Assembly (NCBI GenBank): GCA_958295665.1 | Contig: OY282558.1 | Span: 67,072,789 to 67,136,788 of the forward strand | DNA: 64,000 nt | DNA from: Tipula vernalis | Lineage: Eukaryota; Arthropoda; Insecta; Diptera; Tipulidae | Reading direction: 5' to 3' | In this document: one piece after another, positions 35,293-48,620 of the stretch | Position numbering within the stretch: the first letter of the stretch is position 1 | Layout of the letters: every line of letters begins with the position of its first letter | The notes under the pieces: model-generated | Database searches by the model: none | The model's input: only the letters and a program-made list of their open reading frames with translations | Told to the model about the DNA's origin: nothing | Translations under genes and position numbers: made by a program

Positions 35293-36131
35293 GTGCAAGA
35301 GCTCGACTTCTATCGATGGAACGTAGATTTTCCAAAGACACCAACCACTATAATCAATATCGCGATTTAGCTAATAACGATACATTCAGTTTCAATGTTG
35401 CGTTAACAAACCACAATACGAATTGGACCAAAACGAAAATTCTTTCCGAAATTTCCAGAATCTACGATCCACTTGGGTGGTTATCACCTGTTGTTATACC
35501 GTTCAAAATAATGATCCAACGACTATGGGTATTAGAGCTTGACTGGGACAACAGTCTTCCGACAGCCGTAAACACGGAATTTAGTTCAATCTACCAACAA
35601 CTGAGTCACTTACACAAAATTGAATTTCCGCGGAGTTAGCATACATTTGTCAATCCAACGCTCCAAATTCATGCGTTCTGTGATGCATCAGATAAAGCTT
35701 ACGGATGTGTCATTTATATCCGTGCCGTAAGTTCTCAAGGAGACAACATTACCAATCTGATGTGTGCAAAAGGAAAGGTTGCCCCTATTGGCCAAACTGA
35801 TAAAAAACATTAAAACCGAATTAGTTTTCAATGACCAAATTGAGATAATAGCTTGGTGTGATTCCACCGTAGTTCTCAAGTGGCTGTCCGATATACCAAG
35901 ACGATGGAAGACGTTTATTGCCAATCGCACCGCTTATATCCTAGATGTTTTACCACGCCACCGTTGGAGATATGTACCGACAAAATCGAACCCTGCCGAT
36001 TAATAACAAGAGGAATCAACCCTCCAAAACTAGCACAATGTGAGTTATGGTTCAAAGGTCCAACATGGCTACAACAGACTGAAAAAGTTGGCCCTCAATT
36101 TGCGTCTCTTCAGCAAATCTTCAGCGATACA
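35293..36131 (+). pseudogene. BEL/Pao pol remnant lacking the RT core; connection and RNase H
   Basis: ASMERRFSKDTNHYNQYRDL is the start of the RT region, but it passes at about 35370 directly into DTFSFNVALTNH and ILSEISRIYDPLGWLSP, the connection domain. The roughly 300 residues with the RT catalytic motifs are therefore deleted. RNase H follows with HAFCDASDKAYGCVIYI (first Asp), IIAWCDSTVVLKWLS and RYVPTKSNPADLITRG, with frame breaks near 35637 and 35812. Coding similarity ends at QQIFSDTEL at the CGATACA junction, and no integrase is present. Confidence 0.85.
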
Positions 36132-39100
36132 GAATTATAGTGAGCTTTTAGGGATACATTTTTTAAAATTAGGGTAAATTTTACAGTGAATCTTAAGGCA
36201 AATTTTATGGTAATTTGGAATTTTACAGAACATTTTTACGCACGTTGAGGTCTATTTTGAATTTTAGCATAAATTGGGATGTATTTTATGATGAATTTTA
36301 ATTGCTTTCATAATGGATTTTATAAACAACTTTAAGTTGAAATTTAGTATGAATTGTTCGCGTGGAGTTTAGACTGGTGGAGTGAAATTAGAGAAATTTT
36401 AAGGTGAATATTAGGAAGAATCACAATGTTAATTTTAAAAAGATATATTATAGGGTTAAGTTGAATTCTAGGTAAATTTCAGGGTGAATTTTATGTTGAA
36501 TTATCTGATGAATTTTTGAAATTAAGGTGAATAAAAAGAATTATATGACGAGACAATTTTATTTTGCGGTGCATTTTAGTTGATTAAGTTGAATTTTTAA
36601 ATTTTTATCCAGTGCAATTGTGCAATTGTGGTATATTAAGAATTATACGGTTTCGATACCATGTTTTTTTTTTTAGTGAATGTAGGGTTAATTATAATTT
36701 AAATTGAGTTATTGAATTTTAGGCAAAGTTCTAAGAAAATTCTAGCGTGAATTTTAGAAATTGGGGTGAAATTATACGGTGAATTTTAGAGTAATTTTAA
36801 TATTATGTTTAAGAGAAAATTTCAGTGCTCTTTCGGTACATTTTACGGTAAGTTTAGACGAATTGTATCATTAATTTTAGGAGGAATATTAAATTGTATT
36901 TTTGGTAATTTTATAGGAATTTTATTGTGAATTTTAGAAATCCTATTGAAATTTTGTTAAAATTTGAATTTTAAAAATTCCATAATTATGGTAATTCATT
37001 ATTATTTTGTGGACGCCAGCTATTAAATTATTAATTTAATTTTATTTATTGGATATTGATTTTATTTGTGGATATTTGAATTTTAGAATAAACCATAGGA
37101 TTAGTTTTCTGATGAATTAAGTGAGTGAATTTTATTTTATATTTTATGGAGTGAACTTTGCGGTAAAGGTGTACAGTGAATTTTGCGGTAAATTTTAGTG
37201 TTCATTTTATAATGAAATATATTGGGTTTTAGTTTAGAGGAAATTTTAGAGAATTTTAAGAAATCTTAAAGGATGGTAAAATAAGGGAAATTTTAGAATT
37301 AATTTTAAGGTGTATATTTGGCCGAATTATTTGACTAATTTTACAGCAAAAGTTTTTAGTGAACGTTGAATTTAAATTGAAATTCTAGCAAATTTTTTGA
37401 GATTTGTTGATTCATTTTATTAAATTATAGAACATAACTGATAAAGTTTTTGTTGAATTCAACCTAATAGTATTTTAGGAGTTGGGGTGCATTTAACTTG
37501 GTAGTTTAATGTTAATTTTATTATGATTTTAGGTAAATTATGGTGAATTTTATGGGTAATTTTCAATTTTAGGGTGAACTTACCTTTTTAGGAGTTTTAT
37601 GAAGAATTTTAGGTATCTATTTTTTGAATAAGAGGAATAGGGGTAATTGTAACCCAATTTAATGATTGAATTTTTGGGTGAGTTTTAGAGAATTCTAGGA
37701 TGAATTTAAGAAGCTGGGATGAAATTATATGGTATATTTTAGAGTGAATTTTATGTTTAATTTATGGGTTAATTTTAGTGCTTTGTTTAGTGTATTATTT
37801 TGTGCTAAATTTTAGGGTAAGTTTGAAAAATTTTATATTTAGTTTTAGGGAGAATTTTAAAAAGTGTTTTAAGTACATTTTTTGATTAATTTTATATTGA
37901 ATTAAGGGTGAATTTTAGAAACTAGGATGAAATTGTTGGTTTTTAAGGTTGAATTCTAAAAATTGAGGAGAATTTTAATTTGTTTTATAATGTGCATTTT
38001 ATCATGTTTTTAGTGAGAAGTATGGTGTTTCAAATTGAATTTCAGGCTAATTTGGGTCAGTTTTATGATTAATTTTAGTTAACTTTTGTTGTAGTTTTGA
38101 AAATAAACGAATTTTTTTAGGATGCGTGTTAAATAAAATTATTAATATTATTATGAATTTTATCAAACTTACCTTTTTAGGAGTTTTATGATGAACTTAA
38201 CTTTTTTTGTGATTTTTTAAAGCGAATTTTATGTTTAAATTAAGCGCGAATTGTTCGGTGAAGATCAGAAACTGGAAAAATATTAATTTGGAATTATAGT
38301 GCAATAAAATGGGTTAGTGATAAGTTTAATTTAGGAGTTTTGTAGGGAGATTTTTAGAATATGGTATGAAATTGGAAGAACTATATGGTGAATTTTAGAG
38401 TAAATTTAATGGAAAGCTTACGAATTAATTTTAGAGTTTTTTTTTGATGGGTTTTATTGTTTGTTAATTTTAAGGAGAATTTGATGGTGAAAACCCGCTA
38501 GGTTTTGAAGAACTTTACGTTTAGTTTTAGGGTGATCTTAAAATATATTTTAGGTACATTTTTTGGCTAGTTTTATATTGAATTTAGAGTAAATTTTATA
38601 AACTGGAGAGAAATTATAGGTTTTTATGATGAATTTCAGGGTTTATTTATTTCCTGATAAACGATAAGAATATATTTTAAATTGAATTTTAGAAATTTAT
38701 TGGATGAACTTTTTGAGCATTTAGGAATGAATTTGAAAAATTTGGGTAAATTTTACAGTGAATCTTAAGGCGAATTTGTTAATAAATTGGAATTTTACAC
38801 AAAATTTGGTCGTACGTTAAAGCCTATTTTAAATTTTAGCGTAGATTCTAGATTTAAGTAGATTTTAAATTGTCTGCGTAGAGTTCAGACTGGTAGAGTG
38901 AAATTAGAGAAACTTTTGTATTAATTTTAAGGTGAATATTAGGAAGAATCACAATGTTAATTTTAGAAAGATATATTGGAAGGTTAAGTTGAATTTTAGG
39001 TAAATTTTAGGGTGAATTATTTGGTGAAATTTTTGAAATTAAGGTGAAGACAAAGAATTATATGACGAGACAATTTACGGTGCATCGACTAAGGATTATG

Positions 39101-42100
39101 TTGAATTTTTAAATTTTTATGCAATGCAATGGTTTCGATAATACGGTTTATTTTTAGTGAATATAGGGTTAATTATAAGTTAAATTGAATGATTGAATTT
39201 TAGGCAAAGTTGTAGGAAAGTTTTAGGGTGAATTTTAGAAATTGGGCTTCAATTATACGGCAAATTTTAGTGACTTTAATATTATGTTTAAGAGAAAATT
39301 TTAGTGCTTCTTTGGTACATTTCATGGTAAGTTTAGGCGAATTTTATGACTAATTTTAGGAGGAATTTTAAAATGTACTTTTGATAAATTTTTATGAATT
39401 TTGTTGTGAATTTTAGAAATTGCAGTGGAATTTTGTTAAAACTTGAATTTTAGGAATTCCATAATTAATTAATTTATTTTTAATAATTATATCAATTAGT
39501 TCAATTATTAAATTATTAATTTGCGGAAACATAAAAATAAAAGTAAAAATATAAACTTTGTAAACCATAGGATTAATTTTCCGATGAACTATATGAGTGA
39601 ATTTTATTTTAAATTTTATGTAGAATTTTACAGTAAATTTGCGGTAAATTTTAGTGTGAATTTTAGAATTAGTTATATTGGATTAGGGTGAATATTAGTA
39701 ACAATATTAGAACTAATTATATTAGTTTAGAGTGAATTTTGGAAAATTTTAGGAAACCTTATTTTAGGAAAGAATTAATTTTAAGGTGTGTATCTGGGCG
39801 AATTGTTGGGCTAATTTCACAGCAAAAGTTTATAGTTAATTTAATGTTGAATGAAATTAACTATTGAAATTCTAGCTAATTTTTTGGTAAATTTTATGTA
39901 GTATTTTAGTGTGATTTTTTGAGAAATTGTTAATTAATTTTAGGACGAATTTGATGATGACTTATTTAAATGAATTTTTTTTGTTGAAGTATAGGAATTA
40001 ATTGATGAAATTTTTGTTGAATTCAACCTAATAGAGTTTTAGGAGTTCGGGTGCATTTGGCTTGATTGTTTAATGTGAATTTTAAATTGAATTTTAGGTA
40101 AATTATGGTGAATTTTATGGTTAACGTTAAGTTGAATTTTAGAGGAATTTATGGTGAATTTTAGAGAATATTATTTTGAAGGAATTGAAGGAATTTGAAG
40201 GAATTTATGGTGAATTTTAGAGAATATTAGGGCGAACTTACCCTTTTAGGAATTTTATGATATTTATGAATTTTAGGTAACATTTTTTGTTGAATGTGGT
40301 GAATTTGGGTTAATTGTAAGTTTAATTTACTGATTGAATTTTAGGGTGAGTTTGGAAGAATTTTATGTTTAGTTTTAGGGGGAATTTTAAAAAGTGTTTT
40401 AGGTACATTTTTTGGTTAATTTTATATTAAATTTAGAGTGATTTTTAGAAATTAGGATGAAATTGTTGGTTTTTAAGGACGAATTTCAGAGTTGATGATG
40501 AACTTTAGGAATGAATTTTAAATTGAAGTATTGAAATTATGAGCTGAAATTTTCTTTGCCTAATAGGTTGAATTCTAAAAATTGAGGAGAATTTTAATTT
40601 GTTTTGTAATGTGAATATGTTCATCATGTTTTTAGGGAGCAATATTATATTTTAGGTTGAATTTCAGGCTAATTTGGGTCAGTTTTATGATGAATTTTAG
40701 TTATCTTTTATTGTAATTTTGAATATTAAACGAATTTTTTTTAGGATGTGTGTTAAATAAAATTTCAATTAAAATGAATGAATTTTAGGTTGAGTGTGAA
40801 AGTGAATTTTAAAACGATATTTGCCGTGAATTTTAGAGTTTATGTTGGATTTTAGTTTAGGGATTTTTATTGTAATAACTCATAGGATAAACTGGGAAAT
40901 ATTTTATGATGAATTTTAGGAAACCTTTAGTCAGTTTTCATAAAAGTAAGCGTCAATTGTATGGTGAAGTTCAGAAATCGGGGTGAGATTGATATTCAAT
41001 TGTGGTGAAATAAGGGGAATTTTGGAGTAAATTAATGATAAGTTTACGAATTAATTTTAGAGTTTTCTTGATGGGTTTTATTGTTTGTTAATTTTAAGGT
41101 GAATTTGTTGGTGAAAACTCTCCTAGGTTTTGAAGAACTTTATGTTTAATTTTAGGGGGATTATAAAATGTATTTTAGGTAAATTTTTTGGCAAATTTTA
41201 TATTGAATTTAGAGTAAATGTTGGAAATGGGGGAGAAATTTTATGGTTTTAGGATGAATTTCAAGGTTTATTTTTTCCGGATGAATGATAAGAATGCATT
41301 TTAATTTGAATTTTAGAAATTATTGGATGAACTTTTTGTTGAATTTAAATGATGAATAAATTTTAGGCTGAATTAATAATGAGAATTAAGGGATGAATTT
41401 GAAAAATTAGGGTAAATTTTACAGTCAGTCTTAAGGCGAATTTGATGGTAAAGGCTGGCTTTTTAAGGTGAATATTAGGAAGAATCACAATGTTAATTTT
41501 GGAAAGATATATTTTAGGGTTAAGTTGAATTCTAGGTAAATTTTAGGGTGAATTTTATGTTAAATTATCTGGTGAATTTTTGAAATTAAATTGAAGGAAA
41601 AGAATTATATGACGAGACAATTTAATTTTACGGTGCATTGACTAAGGATTATGTTGAATTTTTAAATTTTTATGCATTGCAATAGTTTCGATAATACGGT
41701 TTATTTTAGTGAATATAAGGTTAATTATTAGTTAAATTGAATGATTGAATTTTAGGCAAAGTTATAAGAAAATTTTAGGGTGAATTTTAGAGTAACTTTA
41801 ATGTTATGTTTAAGAGAAAATTTTAGTGCTCTTTCGGTAGATTTTATGGTAAGTTTAGGTGAATTTTATGGTTGATTTTAGGAGAAATTTTAAATTCTAT
41901 GTTTGGTAATTTTTTAGGAATTTTATTGTGAATTTTAGAAATCGCAGTGAAATTTTGGTAAAACTCGATTTTTAGAAATTCCATAATTATGGTAATTCAT
42001 TATTATTTTGTGGATGCCATTGGCTTATTTCACAATTAATTAATTTATTTTAATAACTAAAACAATTAGTTCAACTATTAAATTAATTATTTAATTTTAT

Positions 42101-43660
42101 TTATTTTACATGCAGAAACATAAAAATAAAAGTAAATCTATAAACTTTCAAACCATGGGATTAATTTTCTGATGAATATGAGTGAATTTTATTTTAAATT
42201 TTATGGAGAATTTTACAGTAAATTTTGCGGTAAATTTTAGTGTTAATTTTTGATTTTAGTTTAGGGTGAATTTTGGAGAATTTTAGTAAATCTTAAAGGG
42301 TGTTAAAATAAGGAGAATTTTAGAATTAATTTTAAGGTGTATATTTGGCCGAATTATTTTACTACTTTTACAGCAAAAGGTTATAGTGAATTAAATGTTG
42401 AATTTTAATTGAAATTCTAGCTAATTTTTTGGGGGAATTTTTTTATGGGGAATTTCGTGATGACTTATTTGAATGAATGTTTTAGTTGAATACAACCTAA
42501 TAGAGTTTTAGGAATTGGGATGCATTTACTTGTTAGTTTAATGTGAATTTTAACATGAATTTTATATAAATTATGGTGAATTTTATGGTTAATGTTAAGG
42601 TGAATTTTAGAGTAATTTATGGTGAATTTTGGAGAATATTATTTTCAATTTTTGGGCGAACTTACCCTTTTAGGAATTTTATGTTGAATTTTAGGTAACC
42701 CTTTTTGTTGAATATATTGAATTTGGGTTAATTGTAACCCAGTTTAATGATTGAATTTTAGGGTGAGTTTTAGAGAATTCTAGGATGAATTTAAAAAGCT
42801 GGAGTGAAATTATATGGTGCATTTTAGAGTGAATTTTATGTTTAATTTATGGGTTAATGTCAGTGTTTTGTTTAGTGTGTTATTTTAGGGTGAGTTTTGA
42901 AGAATTTTACATTTAGTTTGAAAGAGAGTTTTAAAAAGTGTTTTAAGTACATTTTTTGGTTAATTTTATTTTGAATTTAGGGTGAATTTTAGAAACTAGG
43001 ATGCAATTATGGGGGTTTAATGATGAATTTCAGAGTTCATGATGAACTTGAAGAATGAATTTTAATTTGAAATATTGAAATTATTGTCTGAAATTTTCGT
43101 TGCCTAATAGGTTGAATTCTAAAAATTGAGGAGAATTTTAATTTATTTTGTAATGTGAATTTTATCATGTTTTTAGGGAGAATTATGGTATTTCAAGTTG
43201 AATTTCAGGCTAATTTGGGTCAATTTTATGATGAATTGTAGTTAACTTTTATTGTAATTTTGAAAATTAAACGAATTTTTTTAAGATGAGTGTTAAATAT
43301 AGAGATTGTCAATTTAAAGATGAATTTAAGAAATTGAGATTATTTTTAGGGAGAATTTTATGGCGGGTTTTAGTGTGAGTTTTATAGTTTTACGATTATT
43401 TTTATGTTAATATTTAGGTAAATTTTAGAGTCTATATTGAATAAATTAATGTTGAATTTTAGGGTAAATTGGGATGTATTTTATGATGGACTATTTTATA
43501 TTGAAATTAAGATTGAATTGTACGGTGGATTTCAGAAATCTGGATGACGAGATTGATGTTTTATTGTGCTGAAATAAGGGGAATTTTTGAATTAATTTTA
43601 AGGTGAGTTTTACGACGGAATCATATGGTTAATTTTAGAAATTCATTGGCTAATTATAAA

Positions 43661-46600
43661 TTCAACTTTTAATAAGGATTCAATTCTCAACCTGCCCATT
43701 ATTTTTATTTATAATAAACTTAAATATAGAGTATACTCTCTTACAGTTGATTGTGTTTTTTTTTACCATATACTGATCCTTCTAATCGGATTTAATACAT
43801 GAGAATTTATGTAAAATTTAAAGAAAATAAATTTTTTTCCACATGGAAAGCAAAGATGAGGTCTCATGCCACTTGCTAAATTTGAACGGATTTTTCTTCT
43901 GGTTTCTTGGTCAGTGGTATTTCCTATATTTTTTATGTGTTAAAATGTGGACGTTTATGTATCTGCCAAGGCTTCTAACTTTCTTTTTTTTAGAAAATTG
44001 TCTATGCCATTTTTGAGATCGGAGTCAATCTACTTTTGGGAAAATTGGAAAGGAAACGACTTCAACTGATTAATTTTCTTTTGCTTGAGACTAATACGAT
44101 TAAATCAAGTGAACGATTTAAATTTAGTAGAAGATTTCCAAAGTTAATTTTAATCTCGGGGTTCCCGGGGAGTACGCCTAAATTTATTATGAACTCAATC
44201 AAGTAGAAAGCATAATTTTATTAATTTAACAACAATTTAAAATTGTATTCAATTTCGAACCAGAATTTATTTTCTTCTTAGCTTATTAAATTTAATAAAA
44301 TTTATTTTGCGAGAAATTCAACGGATTTTAATATTTTCAAAAATAACATTCAATTCATTAGTTTTCAAAAGATTCGCTAATTTGTTATAATAAATTGTGT
44401 ACATTCGATTCCATTGTATATTTATTTTGAGTATAATATGATATCACCAAATGTAACCATATGATACCAATAAAATTACGTATTTACCGCAAACAAATAA
44501 CACAAAATAATATTTGTTATATAAAACGATTAATTATTAGAATAATAGACAAAAAAAAAATCTAATTCAAATTAAATGGTCCGCGAATAATCGCAACATG
44601 ACAATTTATTCGCACACAAAACAAAATCATATTGTATTAAAGTTAGATGTGCGGAGACATGTAGCACATGAATAATGTCATCGTTATGTCTCCTGCAATC
44701 TGATATTTTATACGATCGTGTGAATTTTTCGATAAAAAATGCATTTTGCGCTCTAATCGCACACGGCTCGCTCGCTATTGTTGAGCGCACTTAACATTTT
44801 TTTTTTTTTTAATTTCCTCTTCAAACTCTGTGATTTGTTTATACACAGACAACACAATCTCATCGTAATCATTTCGCTTTCATTTCATCTTTAATTGTTT
44901 GAATATATATTAGATCTCTGTATGTGCACTGCCTCATATGTATATATATATATATAGCGTATAGAACTGTCATGAGAATCAATTTAGATCGAATTCATTT
45001 CATAATCATAATATATGTACATATAATGTACACAAAACAAAATCAGTTGAATTGTTTAATATGTTTTATGTTTATTAGAGACTTGGATCTATAAATAGAA
45101 ATCATTTTTTTTTTTCAACATATGTTTAGATCATCGACAATATCAAAATAATGAACTTGATTTGAATATAAATTGTAAATTTTTTTTTTATGTGGTTTAG
45201 AATTTTGGTTTGTTCGATCGTCTGTTTCTAATTTATTATCGTCGACATCGATCGAATGGAATGTGCGAGCGTACGATATTGGTTAGTTGTTTTGGCAACA
45301 ATATTTTCGCGCTTGTGACATAATTTAATTTTTTTGCGGTTGAAGGTTATCATGCCTAAGTTGCTTTCAATTACGGAATAGCGATTACACAAATCATTCA
45401 TCATAAACACAATTGTCACTCGACACTTTATCATAGCAAATCCAAATTTTTGTTAAAGATGTTCCGCCACATATATACATACTCCAGAATTATACATGAA
45501 ACACTTAATCAATTTTTTGTTTTATGCTGTATACGTAATTTGATATCCTAAAATAAACAGTCAAAATTTGTATAACATAAAATTTCCGCTACCACATATA
45601 AAATACAAAGTTTATCGTCAATTTCTATTAAAATATGATATTCACTAAGCCCCCTCACATAATATTTATGATTGTTGATTTATAAATTCTTGGAATTAGC
45701 TGAGATTTTATGTTATACGCATAGGTATCAATTAAATTTGGATAAATCGATACTGCTGAAATAAACAGAGAAAAACAATCGTGCACTTTTGCTTAACTGG
45801 CATAAATCATGCGAGAAATTGTATTTGTGCAGTCAATGGATACATACATAAAACTACTCGAGATGCCGACCATAAATAAACCAATTAATTTTTTTATTTG
45901 TGTGTGATATCTTGATTGTCGAATTCCTAAACAATTTATGCAAAAAAAAAATTCTCATAAAATATCAATTTAAGCTCGATGAACTATTCGATTGTACCAA
46001 TTACTAGAAATATACATACAACCAAAATCAGTGATGGGCAACATATTTTTAAGCTACAATTTTAATTGAATTTCAAATTCGATGAAACGATGAAACGGCA
46101 GAATATGGTCAGTAGGAAAAAAATGTTATAATTAAAAATGACTGTCAGCCAAAAAATCATAAAAATTTCATTAGCATATGCGCAAATATGATACATATTT
46201 ATGTAATTTATTATTTACGATATACGTGTATATATGTATGTATAGGAAATAAAATCAGCATACAAACCGTTTGGTTGACTCATTCAATTAAAATTTAATC
46301 GCTTTATACGTTTTTTATTTTTGGTCCATTCAAATCAATTTCAAACTTAGCGAACCATTATTGTTGTGTGCTTTACATGCATACGTTCAACAATAACATT
46401 TTGTTGATCAATAATAACAGAAATTATGGATTTAAATTTTCCCAACATGTAATCGTAAAAGAAATTTATTGACATAATAATTAATGGGAAAGGTAAAGAA
46501 AAAAAATGTTGGGGTTTTTATGGCTCGATAACAAAATTGGGCAATCAATTTATTGATTAAGTATTAAATAAATAAATAATTGGGAAACATGGATTTAACC

Positions 46601-47154
46601 TAGAAAAAGCAACCGAGAACATTCCTCGTTTACTTATTTTATCTTCGTCATCGATATATGCTTAGCCGGTTAAGAGCACGTTTTCGTCTTCGTCACAATA
46701 CGACCACAATTATTCCACAATAACTCACAAAACCAATCAAATTCGCTAACTACACTTTCACACAATCACACTTATTAATCGCACTACTTAAACTTCACTC
46801 TATCGCATATATGTTGTTCTCAAAACTTATATTCGAATACATTAATAATTCGTTAAAAAAATAACAAATTTTTAATACAAGAAACATTTTTCAAATTGTC
46901 TGCTTTAAATTTGATCTAGGAAGTTAAACTCTGTCCGATTGAAATTATAACGGTTTCTTTTGCGACCCGAGATCAAACATCAACTTTCTTTAAAAAGCAA
47001 AGACACATACAAATGCAGAAGTCAACACCAAAAGCTCAGTTTAGGTCCAAACCTTGTTTTATCAGTTTGGATTATAACAACATCTTGTATATTACTGAAC
47101 TTTCTATTGGACAACCAGTGAAGTGCTTAGGTGCTAGCACCGACTCTTTTTAGA
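43661..47154. other. AT-rich single-copy stretch
   Basis: No transposon, gene or long repeat recognised. Short TA runs at 44940-44957. A GC-richer patch at 44755-44795 (minus strand GCGCTCAACAATAGCGAGCG) resembles the composition of the candidate leader exon at 2701, and 45240-45285 is CG-rich, but no splice-supported exon was found. This is the longest plain single-copy region of the right half. Confidence 0.45.
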
Positions 47155-47574
47155 TGTAACAACATTTACACCTCTAATTTGAACGGCTGTACATAAGTTG
47201 CCCTACTCGCATTATTTCGTTTCTTTCAGAAAGCCAATGGCTTTGACGTATGGTAGACAGTCTTGTATTTTGGCTCTTTGGAGATACGACACGAAGGGCT
47301 TATTGTTAGTACATTACAGGCCTTTATGGGGGTATAAACCCGTTTTGTCGATTTTTTTTTCCTGTTGCAGGTAGAATTTTGTAGAAGGTCCGCTGCTTTT
47401 CAGGACTGTTACACATCTACGAGGCTTTGGTTTGGTTGGACTAGCAGTTGTTTCATTGGAGATGTCATTTCAAGCCATATGATGTGTTGATTATCGTCCA
47501 AGTATTTCTGTCCAGTTTATTTGAAGTTCCCTGTAAAGTCTTGGGGGAGAACGGCTACAAAGACCACGCCCCCA
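47155..47574 (+). repeat. Probable 5' LTR of the gypsy element
   Basis: TGTAACAACATTTACACC at 47155 is a plausible LTR start, and the sequence immediately before the primer site is its end. The limits are inferred from position only, since no second LTR copy was found. The segment is less AT-rich than the single-copy DNA to its left. Confidence 0.4.
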
Positions 47575-47579
47575 AATAT

Positions 47580-47598
47580 TGGTGACCCCGACGTGATT
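47580..47598 (+). other. Primer binding site for tRNA-Trp
   Basis: TGGTGACCCCGACGTGATT is the exact complement of the last 19 bases (with CCA) of insect tRNA-Trp as recalled. It is intact although the element is decayed. Confidence 0.85.
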
Positions 47599-48039
47599 GT
47601 TTGTAAATTGAATAAATGCGACAACTAGTTTTGAGGTTAAGTTAGAGTACCTCTTGCGAAGTCAAACCACGTGGAAATAACCTAACAGTTTTTAAGGGGC
47701 AACCGCCTGGTATATTCATAGTATTCTAATAAAAATTACACATTTTTTTTTAATTACTTCAAGTGTGCCTCAAGTAGGAGTATGGGTTATCAACTAGCAC
47801 ATCAAATTTCGGACATATTATTGAAGAATTTTTTACACATTACCTGTAAGTGCCTGTTTCTTGTATTTTCTTTTGTGAATCTGTGATTGCGCTCGGTAAG
47901 TTGCAGGAAATGATCGAATCACGAGTGCAACAATTAATTGAATCTCGTTTGACTGAGGCTCGAGGCATGGTGTGAGCGGCTGACGGTACCGTTCCTAGTA
48001 GGTCGTCTACTGATATCCGTCCACCACGTATGAAAAATA

Positions 48040-48620
48040 CCTCATCAGTGCTTTGGACTCGAGATTGTATGACCAATTAGCTGGGCTAATTATGGGCGAT
48101 AAAAGTGCGATGCCATATTCTAAGTTCAAGCAGACAGTATTTAAAGTCCTCGGGGAGTCAAATAAAACTAAATTGCATAATTTGTTACATGGCCTTACTT
48201 TAGGGGACGCAAATCTTTCTTCAAATCCTTCATCCGACAATTATAGGTGCAAAGATTGCAACAGCAGGTACAGTTATTGTTGTCTTCGTTTGAGAAAGAT
48301 CTGCCTTTAACAATATTAGCGGAACATGCTGATAACCTTATAGAAACGTTATCACAGCGACAAATTCGGTTCGCATTGATTGAGATCAAAAGACAGTTAC
48401 GTAGCGGATCAAGTGACCGGACATCAAAAAACCAATCTCGATCCAATTCTCGAGACCAAGGACGAATTTTATTTTCATCGTCGGTTTAGTGATCGAGCGA
48501 ATAAATATCTTTTCGGGGGTAAACATCTTGATGTGTTCATCAATCCGTACCAAAAAAATAATTGCTCATCAACATTCGGCGATGTGTTACTAATAATAAC
48601 CGAAAAAAATACAAAGCGCA
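48040..48620 (+). pseudogene. Gypsy gag remnant
   Basis: Reads DSRLYDQLAGLIMG, then YSKFKQTVFKVLGESNKTKL and HNLLHGLTLGDANLS, the core of CsRn1/mag-type gag. After a frameshift at about 48245 follow SSFEKDLPLTILAEHADNLI and a degraded knuckle region (FYFHRRFSDRANK, family CWYH.RF...A). Several frames are needed, so it is non-functional. Confidence 0.75.

Larger units (their letters stand above)
32250..36131 (+). mobile_element. BEL/Pao element inserted in the satellite; 5' LTR, gag, protease, partial pol
   Basis: Homology to the satellite stops at GGCTGAAT (32249) and resumes after GAATT (36132-36136). The left side starts TGTTAG and its LTR probably ends CGATACA at 32830 (about 581 bases). 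The right side also ends in CGATACA (36125-36131), although what precedes it is RNase H/linker coding sequence and not LTR. GAAT(T) flanks both sides, fitting the 4-5 bp duplication of this superfamily. Removing 3.88 kb restores the 2.55-kb satellite period. Integrase and 3' LTR are missing. Confidence 0.85.
29500..43660. repeat. Giant degenerate GTGAATTTTAGG array with 2.55-kb higher-order repeat
   Basis: About 10 kb (excluding the BEL insertion and a mariner scrap) of words such as GTGAATTTTAGG, TTGAATTTTA and GGTAAATTTTA, strongly depleted of C on the plus strand. Over this lies a kilobase-scale repeat: the motif GATG.GTGTTAAATA occurs at 38121, 40745 and 43285; GTTTCGATAATACGGTTTAT at 39132 and 41685; AGCGCGAATTGTTCGGTGAA at 31802 and 38242 (6440 apart, or 2554 after removing the BEL insertion). 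Four or more copies of a roughly 2.54-2.62 kb unit fit the array length. No coding content. Confidence 0.9.

Noticed and set aside
29500..43660. CRISPR-like or minisatellite array
   Set aside because: Words vary in length and spacing, there are no constant repeats with unique spacers, and the context is eukaryotic.
44572..44790. 72-codon minus-strand ORF in single-copy DNA
   Set aside because: No recognised domain and no splice signals at its ends. The GC-richer start is noted, but it is not enough for a gene call.
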